NCBI RefSeq assembly: GCF_002198655.1
Contig: NZ_MWLN01000204.1
Location: forward strand, 25,628-80,275
Length of the DNA stretch: 54,648 nt
Reading direction: 5' to 3'
Source of the DNA: Kineosporia sp. A_224
GTDB lineage: Bacteria; Actinomycetota; Actinomycetes; Actinomycetales; Kineosporiaceae
Part shown: positions 9,999 to 17,635 of the stretch, one piece after another
Numbering within the stretch: the stretch's first letter is position 1
How the letters are laid out: each line of letters opens with the position of its first letter
Made by a program: the position numbers and the translations under genes
Notes under the pieces: generated by a model
The model's database searches: none
What the model saw: only the letters and a program-made list of their open reading frames with translations
Told to the model about the DNA's origin: nothing

Positions 9999-10251
9999 GT
10001 TTCGCAAAGAGACATCCCAGGGAAGGCCGCCTGACGGCGGAAGGCGTGTCTTGGAAGCCCCCCGGCACGGATCACCCTTCCGGTGACCCAAGGTTACGTG
10101 CAACCCATTCAGAGTAACTACATGGGTGTGATTCGTGACTGCGTGCTCAGGCTTGCTTGCGCTGCGGTGAACGGTCCGGCGTGTCGACGCCCAGGGTGCT
10201 CACGTGTCGTGTCGCGAGCCATGGGCGTGTCGCTGAATGTCGGGTCGGCCG

Positions 10252-11196
10252 TCAGGCGCTCTTGCGGGAGGCCGCCTTCTTGGCGGTCTTCTTCGCCGGT
10301 GCCGCGTCGTCGTCCTCTGTCGCGGCGGCCTTCTTCGCAGCGGTCTTCTTCGCCGCCGCGGGCGCCTTGGCAGCGGTCTTCTTCGCCGCGGCGGGTGCGT
10401 CGTCCGACGTCTCGCCGCGCGCCTGCCGCGCGCGCTCGACGCTGCGCTGCAGGGCGGTGAGCAGGTCGACGACCTCGCCGGTCTCGCCGGTGTCCTCGGC
10501 CGCCGCCACGGCGGGCTCGGCGCCCTCGAGCTTGGCCTCGACGAGGTCGGTGAGCGCCTTCGTGTAGGAGTCCTCGAACTGGTCGGGCTCGAAGTCCCCG
10601 GCGAGGCTCTCGACGAGCGACTGGGCCATCGCGAGCTCCTGCGGGCGGACGTCGACGTCGGTCTCGAGGACGTCGAACTCGGCCGCGCGCACCTCGTCGG
10701 GCCACAGCAGCGTCTGCATGACGATGACCTTCTCCCGCACCCGGAGCACGGCGAGCGTCTCGCGCTGGCGCAGCGCGACCTTGACGACCGCCATCCGGTC
10801 GGTGGCCGTGAGCGCCTCGCGGAGCAGCTGGTAGGGCTTGCTCGCGCGGGCCTCGGGCTCGAGGTAGTAGGTCTTGTTGAACAGGATCGGGTCGACCTGC
10901 TCGGCGGGGACGAACTCGATGACGTCGATCTCCCGGCTCGTCGAGAGCGGCAGGTTCTCGAAGTCCTCGTCGGTGAGGATGACGAGCCGGCCGTCCGGCG
11001 ACTCGTAGCCCTTGGCGAGCTGGTCGTACGCGACCTCCTCGCCGTCGATGGAGCACGTGCGCTTCATCTTGATCCGGCCGCCGTCCTCGGCGTGGACCTG
11101 GTGGAAGCGGATGTCGTGCTCCTGCGTGGCCGAGAAGACCCGCACGGGCACGCTCACGAGACCGAAGGAGACCGAGCCCTTCCAGATCGCCCGCAT
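10252..11196 (-). CDS. ku: Ku DNA end-binding protein
   Basis: Bacterial Ku forms a homodimeric ring on double-strand ends and recruits ligase D in non-homologous end joining. The protein has 314 residues. MRAIWKGSVSFGLVSVPV is the classic N-terminus, followed by KRTCSIDGEEV, ILTDEDFENLP and YYLEPE. The last 50 or so residues are Lys/Ala-rich with AAKKTAAK repeats, a DNA-binding tail typical of actinobacterial Ku. ATG at 11196 follows a GAGGGGAG site. It is divergent from the ligase gene, with about 180 bases between starts, so repair genes probably share a control region. Confidence 0.96.
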   Translation of the reverse strand: MRAIWKGSVSFGLVSVPVRVFSATQEHDIRFHQVHAEDGGRIKMKRTCSIDGEEVAYDQLAKGYESPDGRLVILTDEDFENLPLSTSREIDVIEFVPAEQVDPILFNKTYYLEPEARASKPYQLLREALTATDRMAVVKVALRQRETLAVLRVREKVIVMQTLLWPDEVRAAEFDVLETDVDVRPQELAMAQSLVESLAGDFEPDQFEDSYTKALTDLVEAKLEGAEPAVAAAEDTGETGEVVDLLTALQRSVERARQARGETSDDAPAAAKKTAAKAPAAAKKTAAKKAAATEDDDAAPAKKTAKKAASRKSA

Positions 11197-11377
11197 GGCC
11201 GTGCTCCCCTCACCAGGTGGATGTCCTCGTCCTGACCGACGGCGGCACCCGGAGTCATCGGCCGGGCGGCGCAGGTCCTGACCCTGGCAGCATGGCTGCT
11301 CCGGCCGGGGGTGCGCCAGCCCATCGCACCCGTGTCCCCGCTGTCGCCCGCGGGCGGTGGCCGGGCAGCATGGCGGC

Positions 11378-12352
11378 GTGAAGCCGATGCTCGCCGCCCC
11401 CGTCGACCCGCGTGCCGGGCTGCCCCCGGACGGCGACGCCTGGGCCTTCGAGGTCAAGTGGGACGGCATGCGGGTGCTCGCGGACGTCCACGAGGGCCGG
11501 CTGCGGCTCACGAGCCGGCTCGGGAACGACGTCACCGCGGCCTGGCCGGAGCTCTCCGGCCTGGCCGGGCTGCACCCGGACGTGCTCCTGGACGGCGAGG
11601 TCGTCGTCCTGCGCCGCGGGGTACCGAGCTTCTGGGCGCTCGCCGAGCGGATGCACGTGCGGGACGCGCGCCGGGCCGCGGCGCTCGCCGCGGCGTCCCC
11701 CGCGACCTTCGTCGCGTTCGACGTGCTCCGGCTCGACGGCACCGAGCTCACGAAGCGGTCGTGGACGCAGCGCCGGGAGGCCCTCGAGAGGCTGGACGGC
11801 GCAGCGGCCGGGCTGCGCGGCTGGCAGCTCTCGCCGGTCTACGACGACGGGCAGGTGCTCCTCGCCGCGACGCTCGAGCAGGGGCTGGAGGGGGTCGTCG
11901 CCAAGCGCAGGGCGTCCCGGTACGCCCCCGGGGCGCGCAACGGGGACTGGCTCAAGCTGCCGCACCGCCGCGTCCAGACGTGCGTCGTCGGCGGCTGGCG
12001 GACCGAGACGGACGACGCCCGCCGGCTCGGGGCGCTGCTCCTCGGCATCTGGGACCTCGAGCCGCCCGGCGGCGGCGAGCCGGTGCTGCGCTTCGTCGGC
12101 CGGGTCGGCTCGGGCCTGGCGACCGCGGACCAGGGCGACGTCCTGGCGCTGCTCGCGCCGCACGCCCGGGAGACCTCGCCGTTCGGGTCGTCCGAGGTGC
12201 CGCGGGTCGACGCGACCGGCACCCGCTGGCTCGACCCGCAGGTCGTCGTCGACGTCCGGCACATCGGCCACAGCGAGAACGGCCGGATCCGGCAGCCGGT
12301 GTTCCTCGGTGTCCGGACGGACGTCGACCCGGCGACGGTGACAGCGGGGTAG
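11378..12352 (+). CDS. ATP-dependent DNA ligase (LigD ligase-domain type)
   Basis: The protein has 324 residues and seals nicks in end joining. EVKWDGMR contains the adenylated Lys of the KxDG motif. LLDGEVVVL, FVAFDVLRLDG, GLEGVVAKR and GDWLKLPH are the other nucleotidyltransferase motifs. The OB-fold part ends with HIGHSENGRIRQPVFLGVR. It corresponds to the ligase domain of LigD without the polymerase or phosphoesterase domains. GTG at 11378 is supported by CAGCAT ending six bases earlier (leaderless); GTG at 11357 is possible. The polymerase-domain gene follows at 12409. Confidence 0.93.
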   Translation: MKPMLAAPVDPRAGLPPDGDAWAFEVKWDGMRVLADVHEGRLRLTSRLGNDVTAAWPELSGLAGLHPDVLLDGEVVVLRRGVPSFWALAERMHVRDARRAAALAAASPATFVAFDVLRLDGTELTKRSWTQRREALERLDGAAAGLRGWQLSPVYDDGQVLLAATLEQGLEGVVAKRRASRYAPGARNGDWLKLPHRRVQTCVVGGWRTETDDARRLGALLLGIWDLEPPGGGEPVLRFVGRVGSGLATADQGDVLALLAPHARETSPFGSSEVPRVDATGTRWLDPQVVVDVRHIGHSENGRIRQPVFLGVRTDVDPATVTAG

Positions 12353-12408
12353 GGCCGGAGCGGCACCGACGCTGTGGCGCGGGCGGCGGGCCGTGGAACA
12401 GTTGGCGC

Positions 12409-13335
12409 ATGGCACGCGCGTCCAAGGCCGACCACGGGCCCGACACCCCGGTCGAGGTCGACGGCCGGCGGATCGTGCTGCGCAACCTCGACAAGGTGCT
12501 CTACCCGGCGACCGGGACGACGAAGGGCGAGGTGCTCGCCTACTACACGGCGGTCGCGGCGCCGCTGCTCGCCGTCGTCAGGGACCGGCCGCTGACCCGC
12601 AAGCGCTGGCCCGAGGGCGTCGACGGCCTCGTCTTCTTCGAGAAGAACCTGCCGCCCGGGACGCCGTCGTGGGTGCGGCACGTGACGCTGCCGGTGCCCG
12701 GTTCGACGCGGGCGCGCGAGACGATCACCTACCCGCTGCTCGACGACATGGCCGGGCTCGTCTGGGTGGCCAACCTCGCCGCCCTCGAGCTGCACGTGCC
12801 GCAGTGGACCGTGGGCCCGCGGGGCGCCGTCCACGCCCCGGACCGGCTCGTCGTCGACCTCGACCCGGGCGCGCCGGCCGGGCTGCCGGAGTGCGCCGAG
12901 GTCGCGCACCTGGTGCGGGAGCGGCTCGCCGCCGACGGGCTCGAGTGCCACCCGGTCACGAGCGGCAGCAAGGGGATGCAGCTCTACGCGCCGGTCTCCG
13001 GGAAGCAGGACGCCGAGCACGTCCACGGCTACGCGCGCCGGGTCGCCGAGGAGCTGGAGCGGGCCCGGCCCAAGCTCGTGACGTCGAAGATGACCAAGGC
13101 GCTGCGGCCCGGCAAGGTGCTCATCGACTGGTCGCAGAACAGCCCCACGAAGACGACGATCGCGCCGTACTCGCTGCGCGGCAGGACGTTGCCGCACGCC
13201 GCGGCACCGCGCACCTGGGACGAGCTCGACGACACCCTGGTCCAGCTCGACCACTCCGAGGTCGTCGAGCGGCTGCACGCGGACGGCGACCTGCTGGCGG
13301 TGCTCGCCGAGCCCGGCCCGCGGGTGCCGGTGTGA
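12409..13335 (+). CDS. LigD polymerase-domain protein (primase-like repair polymerase)
   Basis: This is an archaeo-eukaryotic-primase-type polymerase that fills gaps and adds nucleotides at broken ends. It has 308 residues. NLDKVLYPATGTTKGEVLAYY is the family N-terminus. The metal motif is VVDLDPG, then TSGSKGMQLYAP (motif II) and LIDWSQNSPTKTTIAPYSLR (motif III). Together with the separate ligase it forms a split LigD, and no 3'-phosphoesterase domain is encoded nearby. The ATG at 12409 lacks a ribosome site and AACAGT ends six bases before it. A hairpin follows. Confidence 0.93.
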   Translation: MARASKADHGPDTPVEVDGRRIVLRNLDKVLYPATGTTKGEVLAYYTAVAAPLLAVVRDRPLTRKRWPEGVDGLVFFEKNLPPGTPSWVRHVTLPVPGSTRARETITYPLLDDMAGLVWVANLAALELHVPQWTVGPRGAVHAPDRLVVDLDPGAPAGLPECAEVAHLVRERLAADGLECHPVTSGSKGMQLYAPVSGKQDAEHVHGYARRVAEELERARPKLVTSKMTKALRPGKVLIDWSQNSPTKTTIAPYSLRGRTLPHAAAPRTWDELDDTLVQLDHSEVVERLHADGDLLAVLAEPGPRVPV

Positions 13336-13368
13336 CACCCGGTGCGGCACCCCGTGCGACACAGCAGA

Positions 13369-13400
13369 GCCGGCCCGGGGGTGCGGGTCCCCGGGCCGGC
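13369..13400. terminator. GC hairpin after the LigD polymerase gene
   Basis: GCCGGCCCGGGG at 13369-13380 pairs perfectly with CCCCGGGCCGGC at 13389-13400 around an 8-base loop. It lies between the convergent polymerase and membrane-protein genes. There is no T tract. Confidence 0.7.
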
Positions 13401-13426
13401 CGACCTGCGCTACGTCGTCCGGTGCC

Positions 13427-13789
13427 TCAATCGACGTAGTGGTTGACGACGAGCATCGCCAGCGCCGTGAGGGCACTGCCGACCATGATGGCCATGGGCT
13501 CGCCGACGAAGTGGTACATCAGGACCGCGACGCCTGCGACGACGAGCATCGCCCCGACCGGCCACGCGGCCTGGGTCAGCCCCTCCGGCCCGCGGGCCCG
13601 AGGCGCCGAGCGGTCGGTGCCGGGGTCGTACTGGTTCTGCCAGAACGGCCGATCGACCGGTGCCGGCGCCGACGGCTTGCGCTCGGCGACGACGCCGGAC
13701 CCGTTGCCCTCGTAGGCGTCCGACGTGAACGCCTCGGTGAAGGTGTCGCGCTCGTCGTCCGGCGTCGACGCCCCCAGGGTGCCGTTCAC
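13427..13789 (-). CDS. Small membrane protein, two C-terminal helices
   Basis: The protein has 120 residues of no recognised family. The N-terminal half is hydrophilic and acidic, then rich in Pro and Arg, including WQNQYDPGTDR. The C-terminal half has two hydrophobic helices (AAWPVGAMLVVAGVAVLMYH and MVGSALTALAMLVVNHYVD). GTG at 13789 is chosen because it overlaps the TGA of the upstream small gene (GTGA), implying coupled translation. Upstream extensions of the frame run through that gene and look non-coding. Confidence 0.65.
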   Translation of the reverse strand: MNGTLGASTPDDERDTFTEAFTSDAYEGNGSGVVAERKPSAPAPVDRPFWQNQYDPGTDRSAPRARGPEGLTQAAWPVGAMLVVAGVAVLMYHFVGEPMAIMVGSALTALAMLVVNHYVD

Positions 13790-13953
13790 GACCCGCTCCA
13801 GAAGAGGGCCTGGAGTGCCCCGGAGCCGAGGACGATGCCGACGGCGAGCAGCCAGGCCGACACCCCCGGCAGCGGGAACTGCTCCCGGACGCCGATGCGC
13901 CACAACGGTGTACGGCCTTGGAGTATGCGCGGTCCGCGCGTAAGGTGGTCCAT
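13786..13953 (-). CDS. 55-residue single-pass membrane microprotein
   Basis: This short gene reads MDHLTRGPRILQGRTPLWR, then a hydrophobic segment (VSAWLLAVGIVLGSGALQAL) and ends FWSGS. GAAGGAG lies five bases before the ATG. Its stop overlaps the start of the downstream membrane gene by the four bases GTGA, so the two are an operon and may form a complex. A plus-strand promoter and a terminator-bounded transcript overlap its 5' end. Confidence 0.65.
   Translation of the reverse strand: MDHLTRGPRILQGRTPLWRIGVREQFPLPGVSAWLLAVGIVLGSGALQALFWSGS
13918..13946 (+). promoter_or_regulatory. Strong predicted promoter with palindromic spacer
   Basis: TTGGAG (13918-13923) and TAAGGT (13941-13946) are separated by exactly 17 bases. 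The spacer contains the perfect inverted repeat GCGCGG-T-CCGCGC (13927-13939), a possible operator. It points away from the polymerase gene and into the short transcript listed next. Confidence 0.55.
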
Positions 13954-14048
13954 GTTCGTCTCCTTCGAGTGCGCTCATCGCTGGGTGGCTTTCGAGAGGC
14001 GACTGGGCGGGCCCCTGGTGTTCCAGCACCGGGGCCCGTCGCCTTTTT
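13952..14048 (+). ncRNA. Candidate small RNA or leaderless leader, antisense to membrane gene
   Basis: Transcription from the promoter above would start near 13952 and stop at a long hairpin (13998-14043) followed by TTTTT at 14044-14048. The hairpin pairs CGGGCCCC-T-GGTG with CACCGGGGCCCG around TTCCAG, with GGCGAC/GTCGCC at its base. It is the only hairpin noted here with a clear T tract. The RNA would be about 97 bases and complementary to the leader region of the minus-strand membrane operon. It also begins with an ATG six bases after the -10, so a leaderless reading frame or attenuator is an alternative. No known RNA family was recognised. Confidence 0.45.
13998..14048 (+). terminator. 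Intrinsic terminator with T5 tract
   Basis: A stem of 12 pairs with one bulge, extended by GGCGAC/GTCGCC, is followed directly by five T on the plus strand. Read on the minus strand the same hairpin would lie in the 5' leader of the small membrane operon. Confidence 0.7.
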
Positions 14049-14747
14049 GGGGTCAGCGAAACGCTGCGACCGGCCGGGGCGGCGATGCCACCGTTGGTCA
14101 GCTGCAGCGTTCGTCAGTTCTGTGGTTCGGGTGTCGTCTCGCGGGCCGACGACGGCGATGTCGTCGAGAACGTCCGCGGCCGGGCGCGTGCGCTGCCGGC
14201 TCTAAGCGGTGTCCACCATGTCCTGCCTCCCCTCCCGCGGCCGGAAGGGTCGGTCGTTCGACTGTGCTGTCGCGAGCACCGGGTGCCGGTGCGAGCTGCT
14301 CAGTTCGAGGACGAGGACCTTCCGCCGGTTTCTATTCCCTGTGATGTCAATGTGACGCAGGAAGTTCCCCATGGCAAGCAGCAATTCGCTTTGTGACTGT
14401 GGCAATTGCCAAGATCGCAGATCGGTGCGTGACCGTGCGGGGTTGACGCAACGGTGGGTGATCGGCGGCGTCCGGCTCGAGCCACTATGAAACGTCATAC
14501 ATCCTGCCGTGCAACGTTTGCAGCGTCGAATCTCGTCGATCGGGCCGTGAATGACCGATGATTTCCGTTGTGCCGGCTCCGGCGGGCGCGATGATCGCCT
14601 GCGGCTCTTGTGCACATTTCTGCATGCATGCGACCGTGGAGGGCCCCACGGTCGCCACCGTGAGCGGCCGGGGGACCAGCACCGGTGCGGGTCGGTGGCG
14701 TCAGCGTCGATGGTTGTCCGGCCCGTGCCTGTCGAAGGGATACGGGG
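14049..14747. other. AT-richer stretch without a convincing gene
   Basis: Roughly 700 bases of clearly lower GC content than the flanks. Open frames exist on both strands but none has family similarity or the third-position GC bias. It contains the 12-bp palindrome TGGCAATTGCCA at 14400-14411. On the minus strand a strong GGAGGGGAGG precedes a five-codon frame (MVDTA, stop at 14202), possibly the remnant of a gene. The region probably belongs to the acquired island that follows. Confidence 0.45.
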
Positions 14748-14966
14748 ATGACGGCAGCTGGGTACGAGGCGACGTCCGACGAGGGTGTCGTATGGCGGCG
14801 CGCCGCAGCCTGTGGGGAAGCGGCCTGCGTAGAGGTTGGTGCGACGCTTGAGTCGGTAGCCATCCGCGACTCCAAGAATCGATGCGGTGGCTCGCTCACC
14901 TTCACCCGGGCCGAGTGGGCCGCATTTGTTGAGGGTGTGCGTCGTGGGGAGTTCGACGACCTCTAG
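14748..14966 (+). CDS. DUF397 family protein (copy 1)
   Basis: The protein has 72 residues. DUF397 hallmarks are visible: VWRRAAACGEAACVEVG, SVAIRDSKN, then SLTFTRAEWAAFVEGV and the ending RRGEFDDL. In Streptomyces such small proteins are encoded beside WhiJ/Scr1-type regulators and are thought to bind and antagonise them. ATG at 14748 follows GAAGGGA by about seven bases. The Scr1-like gene lies downstream, and a second DUF397 gene follows it. Confidence 0.88.
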   Translation: MTAAGYEATSDEGVVWRRAAACGEAACVEVGATLESVAIRDSKNRCGGSLTFTRAEWAAFVEGVRRGEFDDL

Positions 14967-14979
14967 GTCGCCGCGAAGA

Positions 14980-15007
14980 TTACTGAATGTAACATCTTGG
15001 TTACAAT
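14980..15007 (+). promoter_or_regulatory. Promoter with overlapping palindrome before the HTH gene
   Basis: TTACTG (14980-14985) and the near-consensus TACAAT (15002-15007) are 16 bases apart. The inverted repeat TGTAAC (14988-14993) - six bases - GTTACA (15000-15005) overlaps the -10. This is a good candidate site for autoregulation by the HTH protein that starts at 15116. Confidence 0.55.
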
Positions 15008-15115
15008 GGGCGATTCTGCGGACGCGAGGGGTGCGATCAGGATAGGAACCTGGCTGGAGCCTTGCCAAGAGCAACAGCCCATGGCAAATGACAGCGTCAT
15101 GTGTGAGGAGGCGAT

Positions 15116-15991
15116 GTGGCCGCCGCGCCGCGTAGCACGCCCACCACGCGGATGCGGGAGTTGGCCGAGCGACTGCGTGAGTTGCGACTTGCCAAGGACC
15201 TCACAGTCGAGGCTGTAGCTGCGAATCTCCTTGTCTCAGCATCGAAAATCTCCCGACTCGAGACCGCGGCGCGACGCGCTTCGCCGCGTGACGTCCGCGA
15301 CCTGTGCTTGCTGTACGGAGTGTCGCTGGATGAGCGTGACCGGCTCATGTCTCTGGCGGCGCAGGCGTTGGAAACTTCCTGGTACCAGGATGCAGAGATC
15401 GACGCGGACTACGAGACCTTTGTGGGACTCGAACAGGCTGCATCGGATATCTCCGTCAACCATGCCCATCTAGTGCCCGGCCTCCTGCAGACCGAGGCCT
15501 ACGCGCGCGCTCTGCTGTCCGTCCTGCGGCCACCAGGACAGTTAACGCCTGACCGCATCGACGAGATCGTTCGCGTGCGACTGCGGCGGCAGATGTTGCT
15601 GACGTCAGCCAACCCGCCGAAGCTACATGTCGTCCTAGATGAGTCTGTGTTCCGACGAATGCCAGGCGACGAGCGAGTTGGACGTGAGCAGATCAACGCC
15701 GTGCTCGAACGAATGGATCTTGCGAACCTCGTCGTGCAGATCGTCCCGCAGGCGGTGCGTGTGCACCCTGGACTCGATGGACGCTTCGCCGTCCTGCGCT
15801 TCGCCGATTCGTCGATTCGGGACACGGTCTACATCGAGGGACTGCTCGGCCAGCTCTTCCTCGACAAGGACAGTGACGTGTCCCGGTACCTGGAGATCTT
15901 TGATTTCCTCACACAGTCGGTGGCCCTCAGTGAGCGATCCTCGCGTGAGCTGCTCAGCACCATCCGCAGTGAACTGTCCCCGTCCAACTAG
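15116..15991 (+). CDS. Scr1/WhiJ-like XRE-family regulator with DUF5753
   Basis: The protein has 291 residues. An N-terminal XRE helix-turn-helix (RELAERLRELRLAKDLTVEA, VSASKISRLETAARR) covers about residues 13-70. The DUF5753 domain follows: DYETFVGLEQAASDI, HLVPGLLQTEAYARALL, LDESVFRR and VQIVP. Proteins of this kind act with DUF397 partners in actinobacterial development and antibiotic control. GTG at 15116 is preceded by GAGGAGG; an overlapping out-of-frame ATG at 15114 is a decoy. Flanking DUF397 genes on both sides suggest one regulatory module. Base composition is AT-richer than its neighbours, consistent with transfer. Confidence 0.93.
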   Translation: MAAAPRSTPTTRMRELAERLRELRLAKDLTVEAVAANLLVSASKISRLETAARRASPRDVRDLCLLYGVSLDERDRLMSLAAQALETSWYQDAEIDADYETFVGLEQAASDISVNHAHLVPGLLQTEAYARALLSVLRPPGQLTPDRIDEIVRVRLRRQMLLTSANPPKLHVVLDESVFRRMPGDERVGREQINAVLERMDLANLVVQIVPQAVRVHPGLDGRFAVLRFADSSIRDTVYIEGLLGQLFLDKDSDVSRYLEIFDFLTQSVALSERSSRELLSTIRSELSPSN

Positions 15992-16043
15992 TCAAAGCCA
16001 GCGGCCAGCGGCGGAGACGCGCTGGCCGTTCCCAGGAGGAGCG

Positions 16044-16259
16044 TTGTCCAGCAGTTCAGCACGAGAGTCCCTTCCAGACGCTCTCTGGAAGCGGTCGTCG
16101 TTTTGTGCCGCAGACGGATGCGTCGAGGTTGCTGTCCGGCCCGACGCCATCGGTGTAAGGGACTCCAAGGACGGCGCCAGCCCCGTCCTCTCGTTCAACC
16201 GTCAGGAATGGGAGGCGTTCGTCCTCGGCGTGAAGCGTGGGGAGTTCGACTTGATCTGA
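16044..16259 (+). CDS. DUF397 family protein (copy 2), TTG start
   Basis: The protein has 71 residues. LWKRSSFCAADGCVEVAV, IGVRDSKDG, VLSFNRQEWEAFVLGV and KRGEFDLI match DUF397 in order. The TTG at 16044 is chosen because AGGAGG (16034-16039) lies just upstream and other starts would be internal to the regulator gene. It lies 52 bases after the Scr1-like stop and probably shares its transcript. It is clearly related to copy 1 but diverged, so the two may differ in partner or timing. Confidence 0.85.
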   Translation: MSSSSARESLPDALWKRSSFCAADGCVEVAVRPDAIGVRDSKDGASPVLSFNRQEWEAFVLGVKRGEFDLI

Positions 16260-16826
16260 CTCTTTGTGCGTGCGGATGGGTCGGGCGGGGTCGGCGAACG
16301 GCTGCCGGTCCTCGGTCCGGCCGGTGCTTCAGACTGGACTCGAGTGAGCGTCACTCGCCCAGACCCGAACGACGTCGCCGATCTCCGGAGCCTGAATCCA
16401 CCAGGTCCACATCGAGATGGCTGCGGGCATGACGCTGGTGAGCCCTCGACGGCGACCGCTAGCACGAACCGAACGGCCGACCGGGTGACACTCCGGTCGG
16501 CCGTTCGGCTGTCCGGGGGCCGGATTTCCTGCCACACAAGGGCTTCGTCCGTGCTCAGCGCGGCGGTTCGGGCCCACGCCCGGTCACGCGACACCCGGTC
16601 GGGCTATCACACGACGGGCCGACGCGGCGACTGGTGAGGGGCACCCATGCTGGCCGAAGAGGGCCGACAAGGGTGTCGGTCATCCGCCGTGAGCCGCCTG
16701 TTCCCACCGCGTCGGGGTGGGGACAGGTGGCGGCGGGAGGACCGGCCGGCAGTCGTGGGGGCGCTGGCGGAATCGAGGCGCGGGGGAGTCGACCTGTCCA
16801 GGAACTGTGATGCCCGAGGAGAACGC
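16260..16826. other. Intergenic region with one strong hairpin
   Basis: About 567 bases with no supported gene. It includes the terminator at 16469-16508 that closes the island. The rest shows only short frames without family features. The ribosome site GAGGAG for the next gene lies at its right end. Confidence 0.45.
16469..16508 (+). terminator. Perfect 16-bp-stem hairpin at end of regulatory island
   Basis: CCGAACGGCCGACCGG (16469-16484) pairs exactly with CCGGTCGGCCGTTCGG (16493-16508), with loop GTGACACT. It is followed by CTGTCC rather than a T tract. Confidence 0.65.
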
Positions 16827-17399
16827 ATGTCCATGGAGGCGATGGCCGTCGTCGGTCTGCCCTTGTCCGTGGTGGAGACGCAGCTGTGGGACATCACCCA
16901 GTGGCCGACCTTCCTGGCCGGGCTCCAGACCGCCACCCGGTCCTCGCACGAGCGGTACGTGTTCACGGTCCGGCAGGGGCGCAAGGACTACGACGTTCTC
17001 GTCGCGGTCCGCTGGCAGGCCCGTGACCACCGCTTCACGTGGCGCTCGCTCGAGGGACCGCCCTGGGACGGCACGCTCCGGCTCGCCCCGGTGAACGGCC
17101 GCCGGACGAGGGTCTTCCTGCAGCGCAAGGCGTACCCGCGCAGCTTCTTCGCGAGCATGGCCGAGCTGCTCGGCGCCGGTGTCGCCGACCCGGGCCTGGA
17201 CCTGCAGCGGCTCCAGGACCGGCTCGCCGTCCTGCCGGCCCCCGCCCGCCCTGCGCGGCTGCGCACGGTGGACGCCGCGGAGCGGGCGGCCCGCACGCAG
17301 CGGATCGCCGACGAGTCCGGCCGTGGCGGTGCGGTGACGACCCACGGGCTCCCGAAGCCTCGCGTCCCCTCCGACCTGGTGGTCCCGGACCCCGCCTGA
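16827..17399 (+). CDS. SRPBCC-family protein, long form
   Basis: The protein has 190 residues. The first 130 or so match the START/polyketide-cyclase-like SRPBCC fold: VVETQLWDITQWPTFLAGL, ERYVFTVRQGRKDYDV, HRFTWRSLEGPPWDGTLRL. The C-terminal 55 residues are Arg/Ala/Pro-rich and lack similarity. A shorter paralogue is encoded at 21898. Such proteins bind a hydrophobic ligand in a helix-grip pocket; the ligand is unknown. ATG at 16827 follows GAGGAG by about five bases. Confidence 0.75.
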   Translation: MSMEAMAVVGLPLSVVETQLWDITQWPTFLAGLQTATRSSHERYVFTVRQGRKDYDVLVAVRWQARDHRFTWRSLEGPPWDGTLRLAPVNGRRTRVFLQRKAYPRSFFASMAELLGAGVADPGLDLQRLQDRLAVLPAPARPARLRTVDAAERAARTQRIADESGRGGAVTTHGLPKPRVPSDLVVPDPA

Positions 17400-17410
17400 T
17401 CCGTCAGCCC

Positions 17411-17433
17411 CGGTCCGGCCGCACGGCCGACCG
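17411..17433 (+). terminator. Hairpin after SRPBCC gene
   Basis: CGGTCCGGCC pairs with GGCCGACCG around GCAC with one bulged base, directly downstream of the stop. There is no T tract. Confidence 0.5.
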
Positions 17434-17623
17434 ACCCGAGAACGTCCCCTGGTGGCCGGTGGCCCTGTCTACCGAGCCGGACCGGTCCGCCGGCCGCCAG
17501 GGGCGCCAGACCGACCGGTCTGCACCCCTTGGGGTGGTCTCACTCCCGGCCCGCCGACACAGTGACGGCTATGGGTGCCTCAGGTTGACGGTGTGCTCCC
17601 TGGGCGTCGCCGCCGGGGCGGCC

Positions 17624-17629
17624 TAGGCT
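17624..17629 (+). promoter_or_regulatory. -10 element for leaderless aminotransferase gene
   Basis: TAGGCT ends six bases before the ATG at 17636, so transcription should begin at or near the start codon. Confidence 0.5.
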
Positions 17630-17635
17630 GCCGCC

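Noticed and set aside
9999-10103. 35-residue N-terminal extension of the secreted hydrolase
   Set aside because: The extension is not signal-peptide-like and the hydrophobic segment starts right after GTG 9998.
10083-10150. GGTTAC...GTAAC and ACCCAT...ATGGGT inverted words upstream of the secreted hydrolase
   Set aside because: Short and irregular; not enough to call a specific operator.
14202-15074. Minus-strand frame of 290 codons over the DUF397 gene
   Set aside because: No family similarity and antisense to a clear DUF397 protein. The five-codon MVDTA frame with a strong ribosome site is noted only as a possible remnant.
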